A DNA stretch of 64,000 bases, from positions 1-64,000 of the forward strand of contig JAXMBN010000024.1 of assembly GCA_046349875.1 (NCBI GenBank), read 5' to 3'. The stretch comes from JAXMBN01 sp046349875. Lineage in GTDB: Bacteria > Planctomycetota > Planctomycetia > Pirellulales > Pirellulaceae. Numbering within the stretch: the stretch's first letter is position 1; every line of letters begins with the position of its first letter. The notes under the pieces were generated by a model. The model made no database searches. It worked only from the letters and a program-made list of their open reading frames with translations, and had not been told where the DNA came from. The position numbers were made by a program, and so were the translations under genes. Positions 36,031 to 45,876 of this stretch are shown here, piece by piece.

Positions 36031-37365
36031 TCACAGCCATTGAGGTTCCCAGCCTTTGCGATAGGCTTTGGTTTGCCATCGGGCCGCTTCGGCGTGATTG
36101 ATGATCTTGCCCTGGTTTGCATCCCAACGAAGCTCTGTTTGGGGATAGCGGATGCCAATGGTGCCGAGAAGTACTGTTTCCGTAAGTGGTCCGGCGTAGT
36201 CGAAATGTGAAGTGGTTTGCCCTTCGCCGCGACATGCGTCCGCCCATTGCACGTAGTGATCGACACCTGGTACCACTTCCAGTTCTTTCTCTGGAAACTT
36301 CTCCAGCGGATAGATCTTGGGCATCGCTACGTGCGGAATCACCAGCGTTCCCTTTTCGCCCACCAGAATCGATCCTGCCTGAGGTGCTTTCCAGTCGGAA
36401 GGCAAATCAGGGTACGTTTCGCGATTGGGTGTATAGCCTTCGGCATCTTTCCAAGTTAGAGATAACCCCTCGTCGATGGTCCATTCGGTTTTGGGGAAAT
36501 GATAAAGCACACGAGATTGATCGGTCCAAGATTCCGGAAGGAGAGCAGGTGCCTCGGCAGTGATTCGAAGCGGTGAGGATAGTTTCAACGCCTTAAAGAC
36601 CGGATCAAGAATGTGGCAACCAAAGTCCCCTAACTGTCCTGTGCCATAGGCTTGCCATCCTCGCCAGTTGAAAGGATGGTAGAATTCTTTTTTGTAGGGA
36701 CGATCTTCGGCAACACCTTGCCAAAGGTCCCAACGAACCGTTTCGGGAATCGAATCGGAACCTTGAGGGCGGGGAATCGCGCGAGGCCATGTGGGTTTCC
36801 CACCTTGCCAAGAATGAACGAGTTTCACTTTTCCAATCTTGCCGCTATGGACCCACTGGACTGCGGTTCGATAGGCAGAGTGCGATTGAATCTGGTTGCA
36901 CATCTGAGTGACAACTTTGAAGCGGTTAGCGGCCAATCGCATTTGTCGAGCTTCTTGAACGGTATGCGTCAGTGGCTTTTGGCAAAAAACGTTTTTCTGA
37001 AGGTGCATTGCGGCCAAAGCGATGGGGGCATGCATAAAATCAGGGGTCGAGACCAACACGCCTTGAATGTCTTTGGCTTCATCGAGCAGTTTTCGCCAAT
37101 CTGCATAGGTGCGTGCGTTGGGAAACTTTTCAGCAGCTCGGCCAAGATGGTTCTTCGAACTATCGATATCACAAAGCGCTAAGACATCCACCTGAGGCGA
37201 CGCGGCAACCCCTAGCAGGTCACTCCATCCTTTGCCGCCAGTACCAATACTCGCGATGGCAAGTCGGCTATTGGCCCCAAACACTCGCGAATACGATGCA
37301 GCTGAAAGGGCACATGCCGAAGCGGCTGAAACTTGTAGAAGACGACGGCGGGAGAGAGTCTTCAT
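36031..37365 (-). CDS. Twin-arginine-exported Gfo/Idh/MocA oxidoreductase
   Basis: A 444-residue protein with a Tat signal (MKTLSRRRLLQVSAASACAL), a Rossmann core (LAIASIGTGGKGWSDLL), the catalytic-type EKP/QKP motif in VFCQKPLTHTVQEAR, and a C-terminal Gfo/Idh sheet domain with the His-containing GDFGCHILDPVF. The motif reads QKP where many relatives have EKP. It would act in the periplasm on an unknown sugar-like substrate. Start at 37365 is set by the Tat motif; the upstream extension has no signal character. Confidence 0.88.
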   Translation of the reverse strand: MKTLSRRRLLQVSAASACALSAASYSRVFGANSRLAIASIGTGGKGWSDLLGVAASPQVDVLALCDIDSSKNHLGRAAEKFPNARTYADWRKLLDEAKDIQGVLVSTPDFMHAPIALAAMHLQKNVFCQKPLTHTVQEARQMRLAANRFKVVTQMCNQIQSHSAYRTAVQWVHSGKIGKVKLVHSWQGGKPTWPRAIPRPQGSDSIPETVRWDLWQGVAEDRPYKKEFYHPFNWRGWQAYGTGQLGDFGCHILDPVFKALKLSSPLRITAEAPALLPESWTDQSRVLYHFPKTEWTIDEGLSLTWKDAEGYTPNRETYPDLPSDWKAPQAGSILVGEKGTLVIPHVAMPKIYPLEKFPEKELEVVPGVDHYVQWADACRGEGQTTSHFDYAGPLTETVLLGTIGIRYPQTELRWDANQGKIINHAEAARWQTKAYRKGWEPQWL

Positions 37366-37497
37366 GGCAATACTTTCACAGGTAGGGAGAATGCGAGGCA
37401 AGGAGGGAAGATGTGTATTGTAGTCATGTCGCGAGACCTGCCGCAACAAAATGTCCGGATCGAGAGTGCTAAGGTTCGACGATGGGAGTCGTGTCGT

Positions 37498-38148
37498 CTA
37501 TCGAGCTTTTTGTGCCGCTTCCACGTACTTGTGGCAGGCAGCCGTGATGAGTCCCCAGTCCTTCGTTGCTAGCGCTGCTTTCGGAAGCAGATTGCTTCCC
37601 ATGCCCACTGCAACCGCGCCAGCTTGAAGATACGCGGCAATGTTATCAAGTTGAATGCCGCCCGTAGGCATGATCTGCAAAAAAGGCATGGGGGCTAACA
37701 CGTCTTTGAGATAGCCTGGGCCGAGCGTGCTTGCAGGAAAGAGTTTGACGATGTCTGCCCCTTCCGTCCAAGCGCGATGAATTTCGGTCGGTGTCATCGC
37801 CCCTGGCATGACGGGAAGCGATACGCATTTGCAATAGCGAATGACCTCGCTGTCCGTGATTGGACAAACGACAAACTGTGCCCCCGACGCGTAAGCTAAT
37901 TTGGCTTCGTCGAGATTGCGGACCGATCCCAATCCGATCATGCCTTCCCCATGTTCGAAATAATTCAGCTGTTGCCGAAGGGTTTGAATTTGGCGAGGCG
38001 CATCGGGATTGGTTAAGGTGAACTCGATATAGCGTATTCCACCTTCCCAAAGGCTGCGAACAATCGAGACTGCATCCGTCAAATCATCCAAACGAAGGAT
38101 GGCAACAATGGGTGCTTGGCGAAGAGAAGTGATCAATGGGGTGTTCAT
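37498..38148 (-). CDS. eda: 2-keto-3-deoxy-6-phosphogluconate aldolase family
   Basis: A 216-residue class I aldolase. The general-base Glu is in RYIEFTLTNPDA, and the Schiff-base lysine in ADIVKLFPASTLGPGYLK; the phosphate loop is in IMPTGGIQLDN. KDPG aldolase splits KDPG to pyruvate and glyceraldehyde-3-phosphate in the Entner-Doudoroff pathway; KDPGal or other 2-oxo acid substrates are possible. Its ATG overlaps the stop of the TGS GTPase gene by four bases. Confidence 0.9.
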   Translation of the reverse strand: MNTPLITSLRQAPIVAILRLDDLTDAVSIVRSLWEGGIRYIEFTLTNPDAPRQIQTLRQQLNYFEHGEGMIGLGSVRNLDEAKLAYASGAQFVVCPITDSEVIRYCKCVSLPVMPGAMTPTEIHRAWTEGADIVKLFPASTLGPGYLKDVLAPMPFLQIMPTGGIQLDNIAAYLQAGAVAVGMGSNLLPKAALATKDWGLITAACHKYVEAAQKAR

Positions 38149-39134
38149 GAGCCAGCGTGGAGTTCGACAATGTCTTTGTCATGGGGTTGGTAATCGGGTT
38201 TCACCGTGGTTCCGGGATGGACCGCCTCACCCCAAACGCGCGCCGTTTTGAGACTGGCTGCAACATCCTTGTGAATCTGTTCGGCCATCTCTACCAATGT
38301 TTCGCCGCGGCGAATGGTAAAGGGCTTGGTCATGTCGGCTTCTTTGGCCTTCGGGTTCTTGGCATAGACCCGAACTACATCGAGCCTTCTAAAGATCTCT
38401 TCTGCTAACGAATCCAATCCCGTTTTCGCTTCGGCCGAGATCTTGATGCGATCGAGTTGCAGTGGCACAAACTCATCAAAGATGGCGAGACGATCTTCGG
38501 CATCGGGAAGGTCGATCTTGTTCAACACCAGTAAGGTTTGAGTGTAGGTGGTACCGATATCGGTTTCATCCAAGCAAGTTTCTTTTCCAAAACGCGTTTT
38601 CCCTTCGAAGTGCTTGAGAAGGGCTTGCGTATCTTCAACCAACGAGTCACTACCAAGGTCGACCATGAGGAGGACCAAGTCGGCGCCCCGAATAAGTCCT
38701 AAAAGGTCAGGATCAAAGAAGTCGGCCGTCATGGCTGGCATATCGATCATTTGAATGGGGCAATCTTCAAAAGCCATCATGCCTGGGAGCGGAGACTGCG
38801 TCGTAAAAGGGTACGAGGCAATTTCCGGTTTGGCTCGAGTCATGCTCGCCAACAGTTGGCTCTTTCCGACATTAGGTGCACCCACGAGAACCACTCGGCC
38901 AGCTCCTTGCCTCGGGATTTTGTGCGCTGGCTTTCCCGAAGAGGTTGTCTTCTTGGGCTCGGCCTTGAGTTTGGCGATTTTCGCTTTGAGGTCCGCTTGA
39001 AGCTTGTCTGTTCCTTTGTGCTTCGGTATTTCGCGAAGCATGATTTGTAGACAATCGAGCTCCTCTTCAGGAGATTGCGCAGCGCGATAAGCGGCTTCTG
39101 CTTTGTGGTATTGGGGTGTTAAGTTGGCTGGCAT
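38145..39134 (-). CDS. DRG/Obg-like GTPase with C-terminal TGS domain
   Basis: A 329-residue GTPase. After a helical N-terminus of about 80 residues come the G1 motif GAPNVGKSQLLASM, G2 region ASYPFTTQSPLPGM, G3 DMPA, and G4 LNKID. The C-terminal 75 residues (FTIRRGETLVEMAEQIHKDV) form a TGS domain, as in archaeal and eukaryotic DRG proteins. Such GTPases are ribosome-associated. The G3 motif reads DMPA instead of DTPG. Start at MPANLTPQYH. It is coupled to the aldolase gene by overlap. Confidence 0.87.
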   Translation of the reverse strand: MPANLTPQYHKAEAAYRAAQSPEEELDCLQIMLREIPKHKGTDKLQADLKAKIAKLKAEPKKTTSSGKPAHKIPRQGAGRVVLVGAPNVGKSQLLASMTRAKPEIASYPFTTQSPLPGMMAFEDCPIQMIDMPAMTADFFDPDLLGLIRGADLVLLMVDLGSDSLVEDTQALLKHFEGKTRFGKETCLDETDIGTTYTQTLLVLNKIDLPDAEDRLAIFDEFVPLQLDRIKISAEAKTGLDSLAEEIFRRLDVVRVYAKNPKAKEADMTKPFTIRRGETLVEMAEQIHKDVAASLKTARVWGEAVHPGTTVKPDYQPHDKDIVELHAGS

Positions 39135-39203
39135 AAAACAATCGATACTGAAGGCGCAAATGAGACACAACCTAGGGAAACGGTCGTGCCACGATAGCAA
39201 CTT

Positions 39204-40148
39204 TTATTTTGAAAAATGAGAACGAACTTGCGAAGGGCCTTCCAACCATCCCAAGGATTGGAGGAAGGTATCCGTGGCGTCGAGCGTCTCGAGAAAGTAC
39301 TTGTTGGAATTTCGTCCGTAGTTAAAAAATCCGTGGACTTGGCCTTCGTAAGTAAGTAGCTCACTTCGAACACCGCGTTCTTTCATTTGGTCATGCATGA
39401 ATTTGGCACCACCAAGCAGATCATCGTCGGTTCCAAAGAACTGAATCGTTGGTGGCATATCCTTGGTGACGTGATGGGCAGGTGAGAGTTCTTCGGGATC
39501 AATCCCCATTCGTTCGGCCAGACCTAGGGTTCGCTTTTGTGTAGCGGCTTGCATGCCTGGATAGGCGGCCAAAGCTGCTGCGGGATTGTACAGAATGAGT
39601 GCATTGGGGTGGCTCTCTTTCCTGGTGGACAAGGGGAGGGGAGCCGATACTGTTGAGAGGCATGCAGCCAAATGGCCACCTGCGGATCCTCCGGACGCGG
39701 CGATTCGATTGGGATCGATGTTCCATTCTTTCGCGTGTTGTCGAACGAACGTAAATGCATCGATCGCATCTTGGACAGCATCAATCGCTTTCGTGGCGTG
39801 CCGAGTGGAAACGCGATAGTCCGCCGTGATGGCTACCATGCCTCGCGATGCAAGATAACGGCAGTGTTGTTCAAATTGTCGTGGATTACCGGATGCCCAA
39901 CCGCCTCCGAAGAAAAAGACGATAGCAGGCCGAGGTGTCTTGAAGTTTGGGGGTGGATTAAATGCGTAGAGCTTTAACGGTGTATCGCCACGTTTGCAGT
40001 AAACATGTTCGACGGCCCCTTCAAAATGTGGTGGATAATCATTTTTTTGCTGAGCTACAGCAGCTGGAGAAAGACATGCGATCCAACTTGCCACGATTAC
40101 AAGAGAGGTAATGGGCCAGAGACGCGACGCGATTCGTGCTGTTTTCAT
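39204..40148 (-). CDS. Secreted alpha/beta-hydrolase (acetyl-esterase-like)
   Basis: A 314-residue protein with a signal peptide (residues 1-32, ending near AAVAQQ). The hydrolase domain has the oxyanion motif FFFGGGWASGNPRQF, the nucleophile Ser in AASGGSAGGHLAA, a likely Asp in FGTDDDLL and His in GQVHGFFNY. This is the pattern of BD-FAE/AXE-type carbohydrate esterases acting on acylated polysaccharides. Planctomycetes have many; the exact ester is unknown. Confidence 0.88.
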   Translation of the reverse strand: MKTARIASRLWPITSLVIVASWIACLSPAAVAQQKNDYPPHFEGAVEHVYCKRGDTPLKLYAFNPPPNFKTPRPAIVFFFGGGWASGNPRQFEQHCRYLASRGMVAITADYRVSTRHATKAIDAVQDAIDAFTFVRQHAKEWNIDPNRIAASGGSAGGHLAACLSTVSAPLPLSTRKESHPNALILYNPAAALAAYPGMQAATQKRTLGLAERMGIDPEELSPAHHVTKDMPPTIQFFGTDDDLLGGAKFMHDQMKERGVRSELLTYEGQVHGFFNYGRNSNKYFLETLDATDTFLQSLGWLEGPSQVRSHFSK

Positions 40149-40426
40149 GATTGGCCTTTCGAAGATTGGGGGAGTCTACCAGAGAGATCTCATTCTGCGA
40201 AGAAGATGGCTCAGGGGAGGGGCGGGAGTTTATCCCTGATTGGAAGTGAGATTCTGCGATTGTTGAGTCTCGTGGTGGGCATTGGCGACAAGCCGAGGTC
40301 TATCAACTACAATCGGAAACCAAGTTGCTGACCGAGGTGCAAAACCATGGTTGCGGCAACCACGATGCAATTCTTATTGCGTCATTTTGATGCGATTCTA
40401 TCGGTTTAGCAACGGTGAAAGATTTC

Positions 40427-42502
40427 ATGCGAAAACAAACCTCCTTTGCCCTACTTGCGTTCCTGTTTTGGATGCCATCGATATCTCAAGCTCAAACTCC
40501 TTTCAAGGATATCCCTGGAGTCGATCGCTATCGAGAAATTTCGACCAAGCGAAATGAGTTGAGCGGTGGAGGCCGTGTGGAACGGATTCAATGGACCGAC
40601 GGAGCAGTCTATTACACCTTGGACGGCAAACGCGTCAAACTCGATTTGAAAACCTTAGAGGTCTCCGATGGAAACGATGCACCTCCCGTGGCAGAAACAC
40701 CCAACGGTCGACGGGGACAGGGGAGACGTGGTGCTCCGGTAGGACGCGCCAAACAGCGTGAAGTTGAAATTTCGCCTGATGGTAAGTGGAAGGCGGTCTA
40801 CAAGAATTTTAATGTGGTCCTGGAACCGAACGAGGGAAATGGTGAATCCTTAGCGATTACCAAAGAGGGTAACGAACGTTTTCGCTTCGGCACCGGATGC
40901 TGGGTCTATGGCGAAGAGTTGAACCAAAGCGATGCCATGTGGTGGTCGCCTGACAGTTCAAAGCTCGCTTACTATGAAATCGATGAACGCGAGATGAAGG
41001 ATTATCATCTCACTTTAGAGAACACGTCTCTTTACACAACGCTTCAATCGGTTCGCTATCCCAAGGCGGGCGATGCAAATCCCAAAGTTGCCCTTTGGAT
41101 TTATGACCTCGCAACCAAATCGAATCGCCGCATCGAGATCACCGGAGAACCAATGCAGTATCTGTTTGCTGTTCGTTTTTCTCCGAGCGGCAATGAGCTG
41201 TTAGTCAATCGCACCAATCGCCGCCAAGATGTGCTCGATCTTTTAGCTGTCGATGCCGAGACGCTGAAGGTTCGGACGGTGGTGACCGAGAAGCAGGATA
41301 CTTGGCAGGACAATAGTCCGCAAATTCGCTTTCTCGAAGATAAACAGCGATTCATTTGGGAATCGGAGGCAAACGGATACAAGCATCTGCAACTGCGTCA
41401 TCTAGATGGACGATTTTTGAATCCACTCTCGAAAGTCGCCGAGTATCCAAGTGGGCCGATTGTGAAGTTGGATGAAGAGCAAGGATATCTCTATTACACC
41501 GCCTTCTCCGATAAGATTCCTTACAATGCTCAACTCCATCGCGTCAAACTCGATGGATCCGATCACGTCCGTTTGACAAGTTCACCTTTGAATCACACCA
41601 GTTTTGACATTTCACCGAACCATCAATTTGTGATCGCAGTCCGAGAGCAAACGGAAGTACCACCTTCGACCGTTCTTTATGATGCTAAGGGAAAAGAACT
41701 AAAGGTTCTTTCCCAAGGAGATCGTAAAGGTGCCGAAGCACTTTCGCTGGCGCCTCCCGAGTTATTTTCCTTTTTGGCGGATGACGGAAAAACAACGATC
41801 TACGGTACGCTGCACAAGCCATCCCATTTCGATCCCAACAAGAAGTATCCATTGTTGATCGATGTGTATGGTGGTCCTGCGAGCATCGGACTGGGAACGC
41901 GTTACGCGGCTGCCAACCCAATCTGTGAATTAGGATTCTTGGTAGCGAAGATTGGAAACCGAGGTACGGTAGGTCGTGGTAAGGCCTTTGAAAGTGCCAC
42001 CTATCTAAAGCTTGGTGGACCAGATCTCGATGATCAAGCGAAAGGTGTGAAGGTACTCGCGGAGCGACCCTATGTCGATGGATCGCGCGTTGGTATTTAC
42101 GGACATTCCTACGGTGGGTACATGTCCGCCTTGGCCATGGTCCGCTATCCCGATGTCTTTCACGCTGCAGTGGCAGGGGCTCCTGTGACCGACTTCCGAA
42201 ATTATGATTCAATCTACACCGAGCGCTACATGCGTACTCCGCAAGAGAATCCAGACGGTTATGAAAATGGATCGTGCATGAAATATGCGCAAGCACTCAA
42301 AGGCAAGCTCTTCTTGGTGCATGGATTGATCGACGATAACGTCCATCCAGCCAACACATGGCAATTGAGCAAGAAGCTGAATGATCTGGACAAGCGTTTT
42401 CAAATGATGATTTATCCGGAATTTGAGCATGGTGTCGGAAGCACCTACAACAATCTTCGATGGGAGTACTTTCATCAGCACCTCAAGCCAACGATTCAGT
42501 AG
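40427..42502 (+). CDS. Secreted dipeptidyl-peptidase IV-like S9 peptidase
   Basis: A 691-residue protein with a signal peptide (MRKQTSFALLAFLFWMPSIS). A DPP-IV-type beta-propeller (residues about 60-450) precedes the catalytic domain, where Ser561 lies in GHSYGGYMS, the Asp in LIDDNVHPANT (636 or 637) and His668 in FEHGVGS. A low-complexity RRGQGRRGAPVGR stretch near residue 95 is unusual. S9B enzymes remove dipeptides from peptides outside the cell. The ATG at 40427 is preferred to the GTG four codons earlier. The esterase gene at 42512 follows closely. Confidence 0.92.
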   Translation: MRKQTSFALLAFLFWMPSISQAQTPFKDIPGVDRYREISTKRNELSGGGRVERIQWTDGAVYYTLDGKRVKLDLKTLEVSDGNDAPPVAETPNGRRGQGRRGAPVGRAKQREVEISPDGKWKAVYKNFNVVLEPNEGNGESLAITKEGNERFRFGTGCWVYGEELNQSDAMWWSPDSSKLAYYEIDEREMKDYHLTLENTSLYTTLQSVRYPKAGDANPKVALWIYDLATKSNRRIEITGEPMQYLFAVRFSPSGNELLVNRTNRRQDVLDLLAVDAETLKVRTVVTEKQDTWQDNSPQIRFLEDKQRFIWESEANGYKHLQLRHLDGRFLNPLSKVAEYPSGPIVKLDEEQGYLYYTAFSDKIPYNAQLHRVKLDGSDHVRLTSSPLNHTSFDISPNHQFVIAVREQTEVPPSTVLYDAKGKELKVLSQGDRKGAEALSLAPPELFSFLADDGKTTIYGTLHKPSHFDPNKKYPLLIDVYGGPASIGLGTRYAAANPICELGFLVAKIGNRGTVGRGKAFESATYLKLGGPDLDDQAKGVKVLAERPYVDGSRVGIYGHSYGGYMSALAMVRYPDVFHAAVAGAPVTDFRNYDSIYTERYMRTPQENPDGYENGSCMKYAQALKGKLFLVHGLIDDNVHPANTWQLSKKLNDLDKRFQMMIYPEFEHGVGSTYNNLRWEYFHQHLKPTIQ

Positions 42503-42511
42503 GAGTTGACG

Positions 42512-43774
42512 ATGCAATTTTCTAAGCCTACTTGTGGTTGGACGCTGAGCTTGATTTTCGTGGTTGCTTGCACGCGTCCGCTTTATGGTCAAGATGGATT
42601 TGAAGGTGCTTTCGAGCAATGGGTCACCAATCTTTCATCGCTAGACATGGGATTGAACGATCCAGCCGCTAAGACCAAGGTGAATGCGAAGCAGGCCGAA
42701 ATCGCCAAAGTGCTTCTTTGGAATGAATGGGTGGAACGCAATCGAGAAGAATTGTCGGCTGCAGTCGAAAAGAAAGTGGTGTCGATTCCTGGGGCCGGCG
42801 ATAGTCGTGTCGAACTGAAGTGGCTCGAGCGTCGATTCGGTGATGACAAAGCGCGAGGAAAGCCTTTGTTTATTTCCATGCATGGAGGAGGTGGTGCACC
42901 CGAGCGGGTCAACAATCAGCAATGGAACAATCAGATTCGGTTGTATGCGCCGGCTGAGGGCATTGTGGTGGCTCCTAGAGCCCCTGGAAATACATGGGAT
43001 CTGTGGCATCAAGCTCCGGTGGATCGTCTCTTTGATGAACTCATCGCGGCCTTTGTAACCACGCAGGATGTTGATCCGAACCGTGTCTATTTGATGGGGT
43101 ATTCAGCGGGAGGCGATGGCGTTTATCAAGTTGCACCACGATTGGCGGATCGTTTTGCTGCCGCTTCGATGATGGCAGGGCATCCCAATGAGTCGCAGCC
43201 TTGGGGGCTTCGGAATCTTCCGTTTGCTTTGTTTGTCGGCGAAAAGGATGGAGCATACAACCGAAATCAAGTTGCCATGGCTTATGGAAAACGCCTTGAT
43301 GAACTTCAGAAGGAAGACCCAGATGGATATGTCCACTGGATGAAGTTGAGTCCCGGCAAAGAACATTGGATGGGCGGCGAAGATCAGGAAGCGGTTCCCT
43401 GGATGATGCAATACCGGCGGGTTGTTCATCCACCCGTCGTGGTTTGGTATCAAGACGATGTTACGCACCAGAGTCTGTACTGGTTGCATCTTGGTGAAAA
43501 TGCCGAAGCCAAGCCAGGCACCAAAGTCGTGGCCAAGATCGAAGGAAATCGTATCCGTATCGAGGGTGATGCCGAAATTGCGCTCCGGCTTCAATTGGAC
43601 GATTCGATGCTCAATTTAGAAGAGCCGATCACCGTTGAACGCAATGGTGCAACCGTGTTTGAAGGAAAGGTTGCGCGACAAATCGACGTGATGCTCCAGA
43701 GCCTTCTCGAATATCGCGATCCTTCGCGAATCTACGTAGCAACCATCGAGGTTCCAGCTAGCAAGCCAAAGTGA
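42512..43774 (+). CDS. Secreted carboxylesterase / PHB-depolymerase-like hydrolase
   Basis: A 420-residue protein with a signal peptide ending near TRPLYGQ. The alpha/beta-hydrolase core has ISMHGGGGAPERVN (oxyanion region), the nucleophile Ser in LMGYSAGGDGVYQ and the likely His in GKEHWMGG. A C-terminal beta-sandwich (RIRIEGDAEIALRLQL) follows. AGGAG lies six bases before the ATG. It starts nine bases after the S9 peptidase stop, so the two are co-transcribed and may serve in extracellular polymer breakdown. Confidence 0.83.
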   Translation: MQFSKPTCGWTLSLIFVVACTRPLYGQDGFEGAFEQWVTNLSSLDMGLNDPAAKTKVNAKQAEIAKVLLWNEWVERNREELSAAVEKKVVSIPGAGDSRVELKWLERRFGDDKARGKPLFISMHGGGGAPERVNNQQWNNQIRLYAPAEGIVVAPRAPGNTWDLWHQAPVDRLFDELIAAFVTTQDVDPNRVYLMGYSAGGDGVYQVAPRLADRFAAASMMAGHPNESQPWGLRNLPFALFVGEKDGAYNRNQVAMAYGKRLDELQKEDPDGYVHWMKLSPGKEHWMGGEDQEAVPWMMQYRRVVHPPVVVWYQDDVTHQSLYWLHLGENAEAKPGTKVVAKIEGNRIRIEGDAEIALRLQLDDSMLNLEEPITVERNGATVFEGKVARQIDVMLQSLLEYRDPSRIYVATIEVPASKPK

Positions 43775-43839
43775 TTGCTTCGTTAGCAGTCTAAGGCATG
43801 GGGGAGGCAGCGAGGCGTTCGAGTATTGAAGGTAATCGT

Positions 43840-45438
43840 TTAGTAAACTTCGATGCTCTTGACGGCACCGGCACCTTGCGATGCTGCTCCGTCTAAGCAG
43901 CGCCATCCGGCAGCCACGAGTTGCTGAATTTGAAAGGATCGAGCAGGGGAGCTTACATACGAAACGCCCGCGATCAATGGCAGAACGCTTTCAACGCCCA
44001 AGCCAGACGCTTCTCGCTGTACCTGCGCAGCCTGAGTAAGGCCTTCGCGAACGATGGCCGCAACCACAGGCTTGTCGAGATCTTCAAGCATCATGGCCAC
44101 TTCACCTTGAGTGGTGAGGAAACCACGAAGATGCTCGGACTCCGCGTTTTCTCGGAGATGTTCAACAAAGGCCTGTTGCCATAAGGCGAGTTGACCTTCG
44201 GGTTGAGGTTGCGTCGTCGGATGGATGGTACGCGCGATGACTAGAGCGATGGCCCCTTGACGTGCGCGACAATCGCTGAGTTGTTGATCGAGCGAACGAA
44301 TGAGCTTTGGGTCGTCCGAACTTCGAATCTCGATCAGGCATTCATCTTCAATGGGAATGAAGAGTGGGGATATCGATGATTCTGAATTCTGTTTCTTAGA
44401 TGGTGCAGGGGCAGCCGCAGAGGTTCGATCGTGGCTTGAATCATGATTCGATTCTTGCGATTCGAGAGTATCCTCGCTGTGTGTTAATGGGGTTGCCGAT
44501 TGGAAAGTTGTTTCCGCAAACGCTTGAGCCAATTGTTGCTCTGCTTTGGCCAAGATCCCTTCCGCTTGGGATTCAAGAAGGCTGAGGTCGAGCTTGGATT
44601 CTTGTTCCACTATTTTTCCAGAGAACAGCTTCAACCAATCATGGAAATGCGTTTTGATTCGTTGCCAAGAGAGCTTTTCAATGTTCAGCTCTTTGGGAAT
44701 CGTAATGGAATGCTTATCGTTCAGAAGCGGATCCACCAATTGCCATAAGGCGGTGCGGCGCTGATCTGAGAGTGCATGGTGGTCCATCGTGCCCGACGCC
44801 GAAGGAGACTGCTTGGCCGATGTCTTAGGGGCGAAAGAATGCTGTGCCAACGAGCTCAATGCGATTCCCAATGGTTGAAGCATCGAGCCTGATCCATTCC
44901 ATCCTGTTGGATGTGAATCGAGCCACTGGAACAGTTCACCTTCCAAGACTTCATCCAGCACCTGGACCAAAAGGTACTCACGAAGAAGCGATATCGATTC
45001 CACGAGAACGGGCCGGGAAGGTCCTGATTCGGATGCGTTATAGAGATAGAGGGGCAGAAGGGTATGCAAAGCCCAGCAGGCCATCTGTTCTCGCCGTTCA
45101 GGTGATCGGTGAAGCAACCATTGGAGGGCCAAATCCATGCCGCAGGCTAAGGGTTCGCATCGATCGATGGTGCGATGCCCCGTCGCTAAGTTTTCTTGGA
45201 GAAGGGGAGCCAGCAATTTCATCAAATGCTGACCTGATGGAGATGGTACCCACGCGCGCGGTGATTGCGACCGGAAAGGTTGCTGAAGGAACTCGAGAAC
45301 GATCGGAGAGAAACGATCGGGATTTTCAGTGGTCGATCGATCCAGTTCACGCCAGCATCGATTCGCGATCCAGACGGCATCGGAATTCGTTGTGGCTTGA
45401 TTCTGCGGATTCGAATGGGAGTGGACGGCAACGCTCAT
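43840..45438 (-). CDS. Unrecognised protein ending in a degenerate GGDEF-like domain
   Basis: A 532-residue soluble protein. The N-terminal half (to about 260) is helical and unassigned; a linker rich in Ser, Pro and Glu follows (about 290-350). The C-terminal 180 residues follow the order of a GGDEF fold: a first strand (GAIALVIART), a helix (LWQQAFVEHLREN), a hairpin where GGDEF would be but reads TTQGEVAMML, then VREGLTQAAQ, a strand (VLPLIAGVSYV) and a final AD-ALY-like helix (LVAAGWRCLDGAASQG). The catalytic residues are absent, so it is not an active cyclase. It starts at MSVAVHSHSN; an in-frame TTG lies 12 codons upstream. Confidence 0.7.
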   Translation of the reverse strand: MSVAVHSHSNPQNQATTNSDAVWIANRCWRELDRSTTENPDRFSPIVLEFLQQPFRSQSPRAWVPSPSGQHLMKLLAPLLQENLATGHRTIDRCEPLACGMDLALQWLLHRSPERREQMACWALHTLLPLYLYNASESGPSRPVLVESISLLREYLLVQVLDEVLEGELFQWLDSHPTGWNGSGSMLQPLGIALSSLAQHSFAPKTSAKQSPSASGTMDHHALSDQRRTALWQLVDPLLNDKHSITIPKELNIEKLSWQRIKTHFHDWLKLFSGKIVEQESKLDLSLLESQAEGILAKAEQQLAQAFAETTFQSATPLTHSEDTLESQESNHDSSHDRTSAAAPAPSKKQNSESSISPLFIPIEDECLIEIRSSDDPKLIRSLDQQLSDCRARQGAIALVIARTIHPTTQPQPEGQLALWQQAFVEHLRENAESEHLRGFLTTQGEVAMMLEDLDKPVVAAIVREGLTQAAQVQREASGLGVESVLPLIAGVSYVSSPARSFQIQQLVAAGWRCLDGAASQGAGAVKSIEVY

Positions 45439-45876
45439 GGGACATGTTTCGGGTGCAAGAGACTGGATTCGCAATGGAACAAGGGTTGGAAAGGTGGGCC
45501 ATTCCTTTCATGCAAACTGCGAAAAGCCTTTTTCGAACTGCGGAAGTTTAGGTCATAGATGGCACTCTGTTCGTGGTTTAACGACTGCGGAGAGGGGGTG
45601 AAAATCGATCATTGTGAGGATTGGGATGGCGTTGACGATTGTGAGGAGCGTCTGCCATGTGCCGTTCTAAGATTGGGGTCAACCGGCTAAGATATTTCCC
45701 TTCCTTCCAACCCGAAGAATCACCTGAAAGGGCTGCCCGCGCTCGGCGAAGGAGGCAGGTGTTGTTTTCTGAGTTCGGGTGGGAATCGAAGAAGACGGCC
45801 ATGCGTCGGCATTACTTAGGCTTCACGCAGGCCAAATGTCGTTGGAACTAAGGACTCAATCAAGGATTCAACCGTC
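45439..45876. other. Intergenic region upstream of ispD
   Basis: A 438-bp stretch between divergent genes. Open frames up to 74 codons exist on both strands but are Arg/Pro-rich and lack start signals. I see no RNA gene, terminator or repeat array. Confidence 0.4.

Noticed and set aside
45578..45851. Small frames of 64 and 74 codons between the GGDEF-like gene and ispD.
   Set aside because: Overlapping on opposite strands, Arg/Pro-rich, no ribosome binding site and no recognisable domain.
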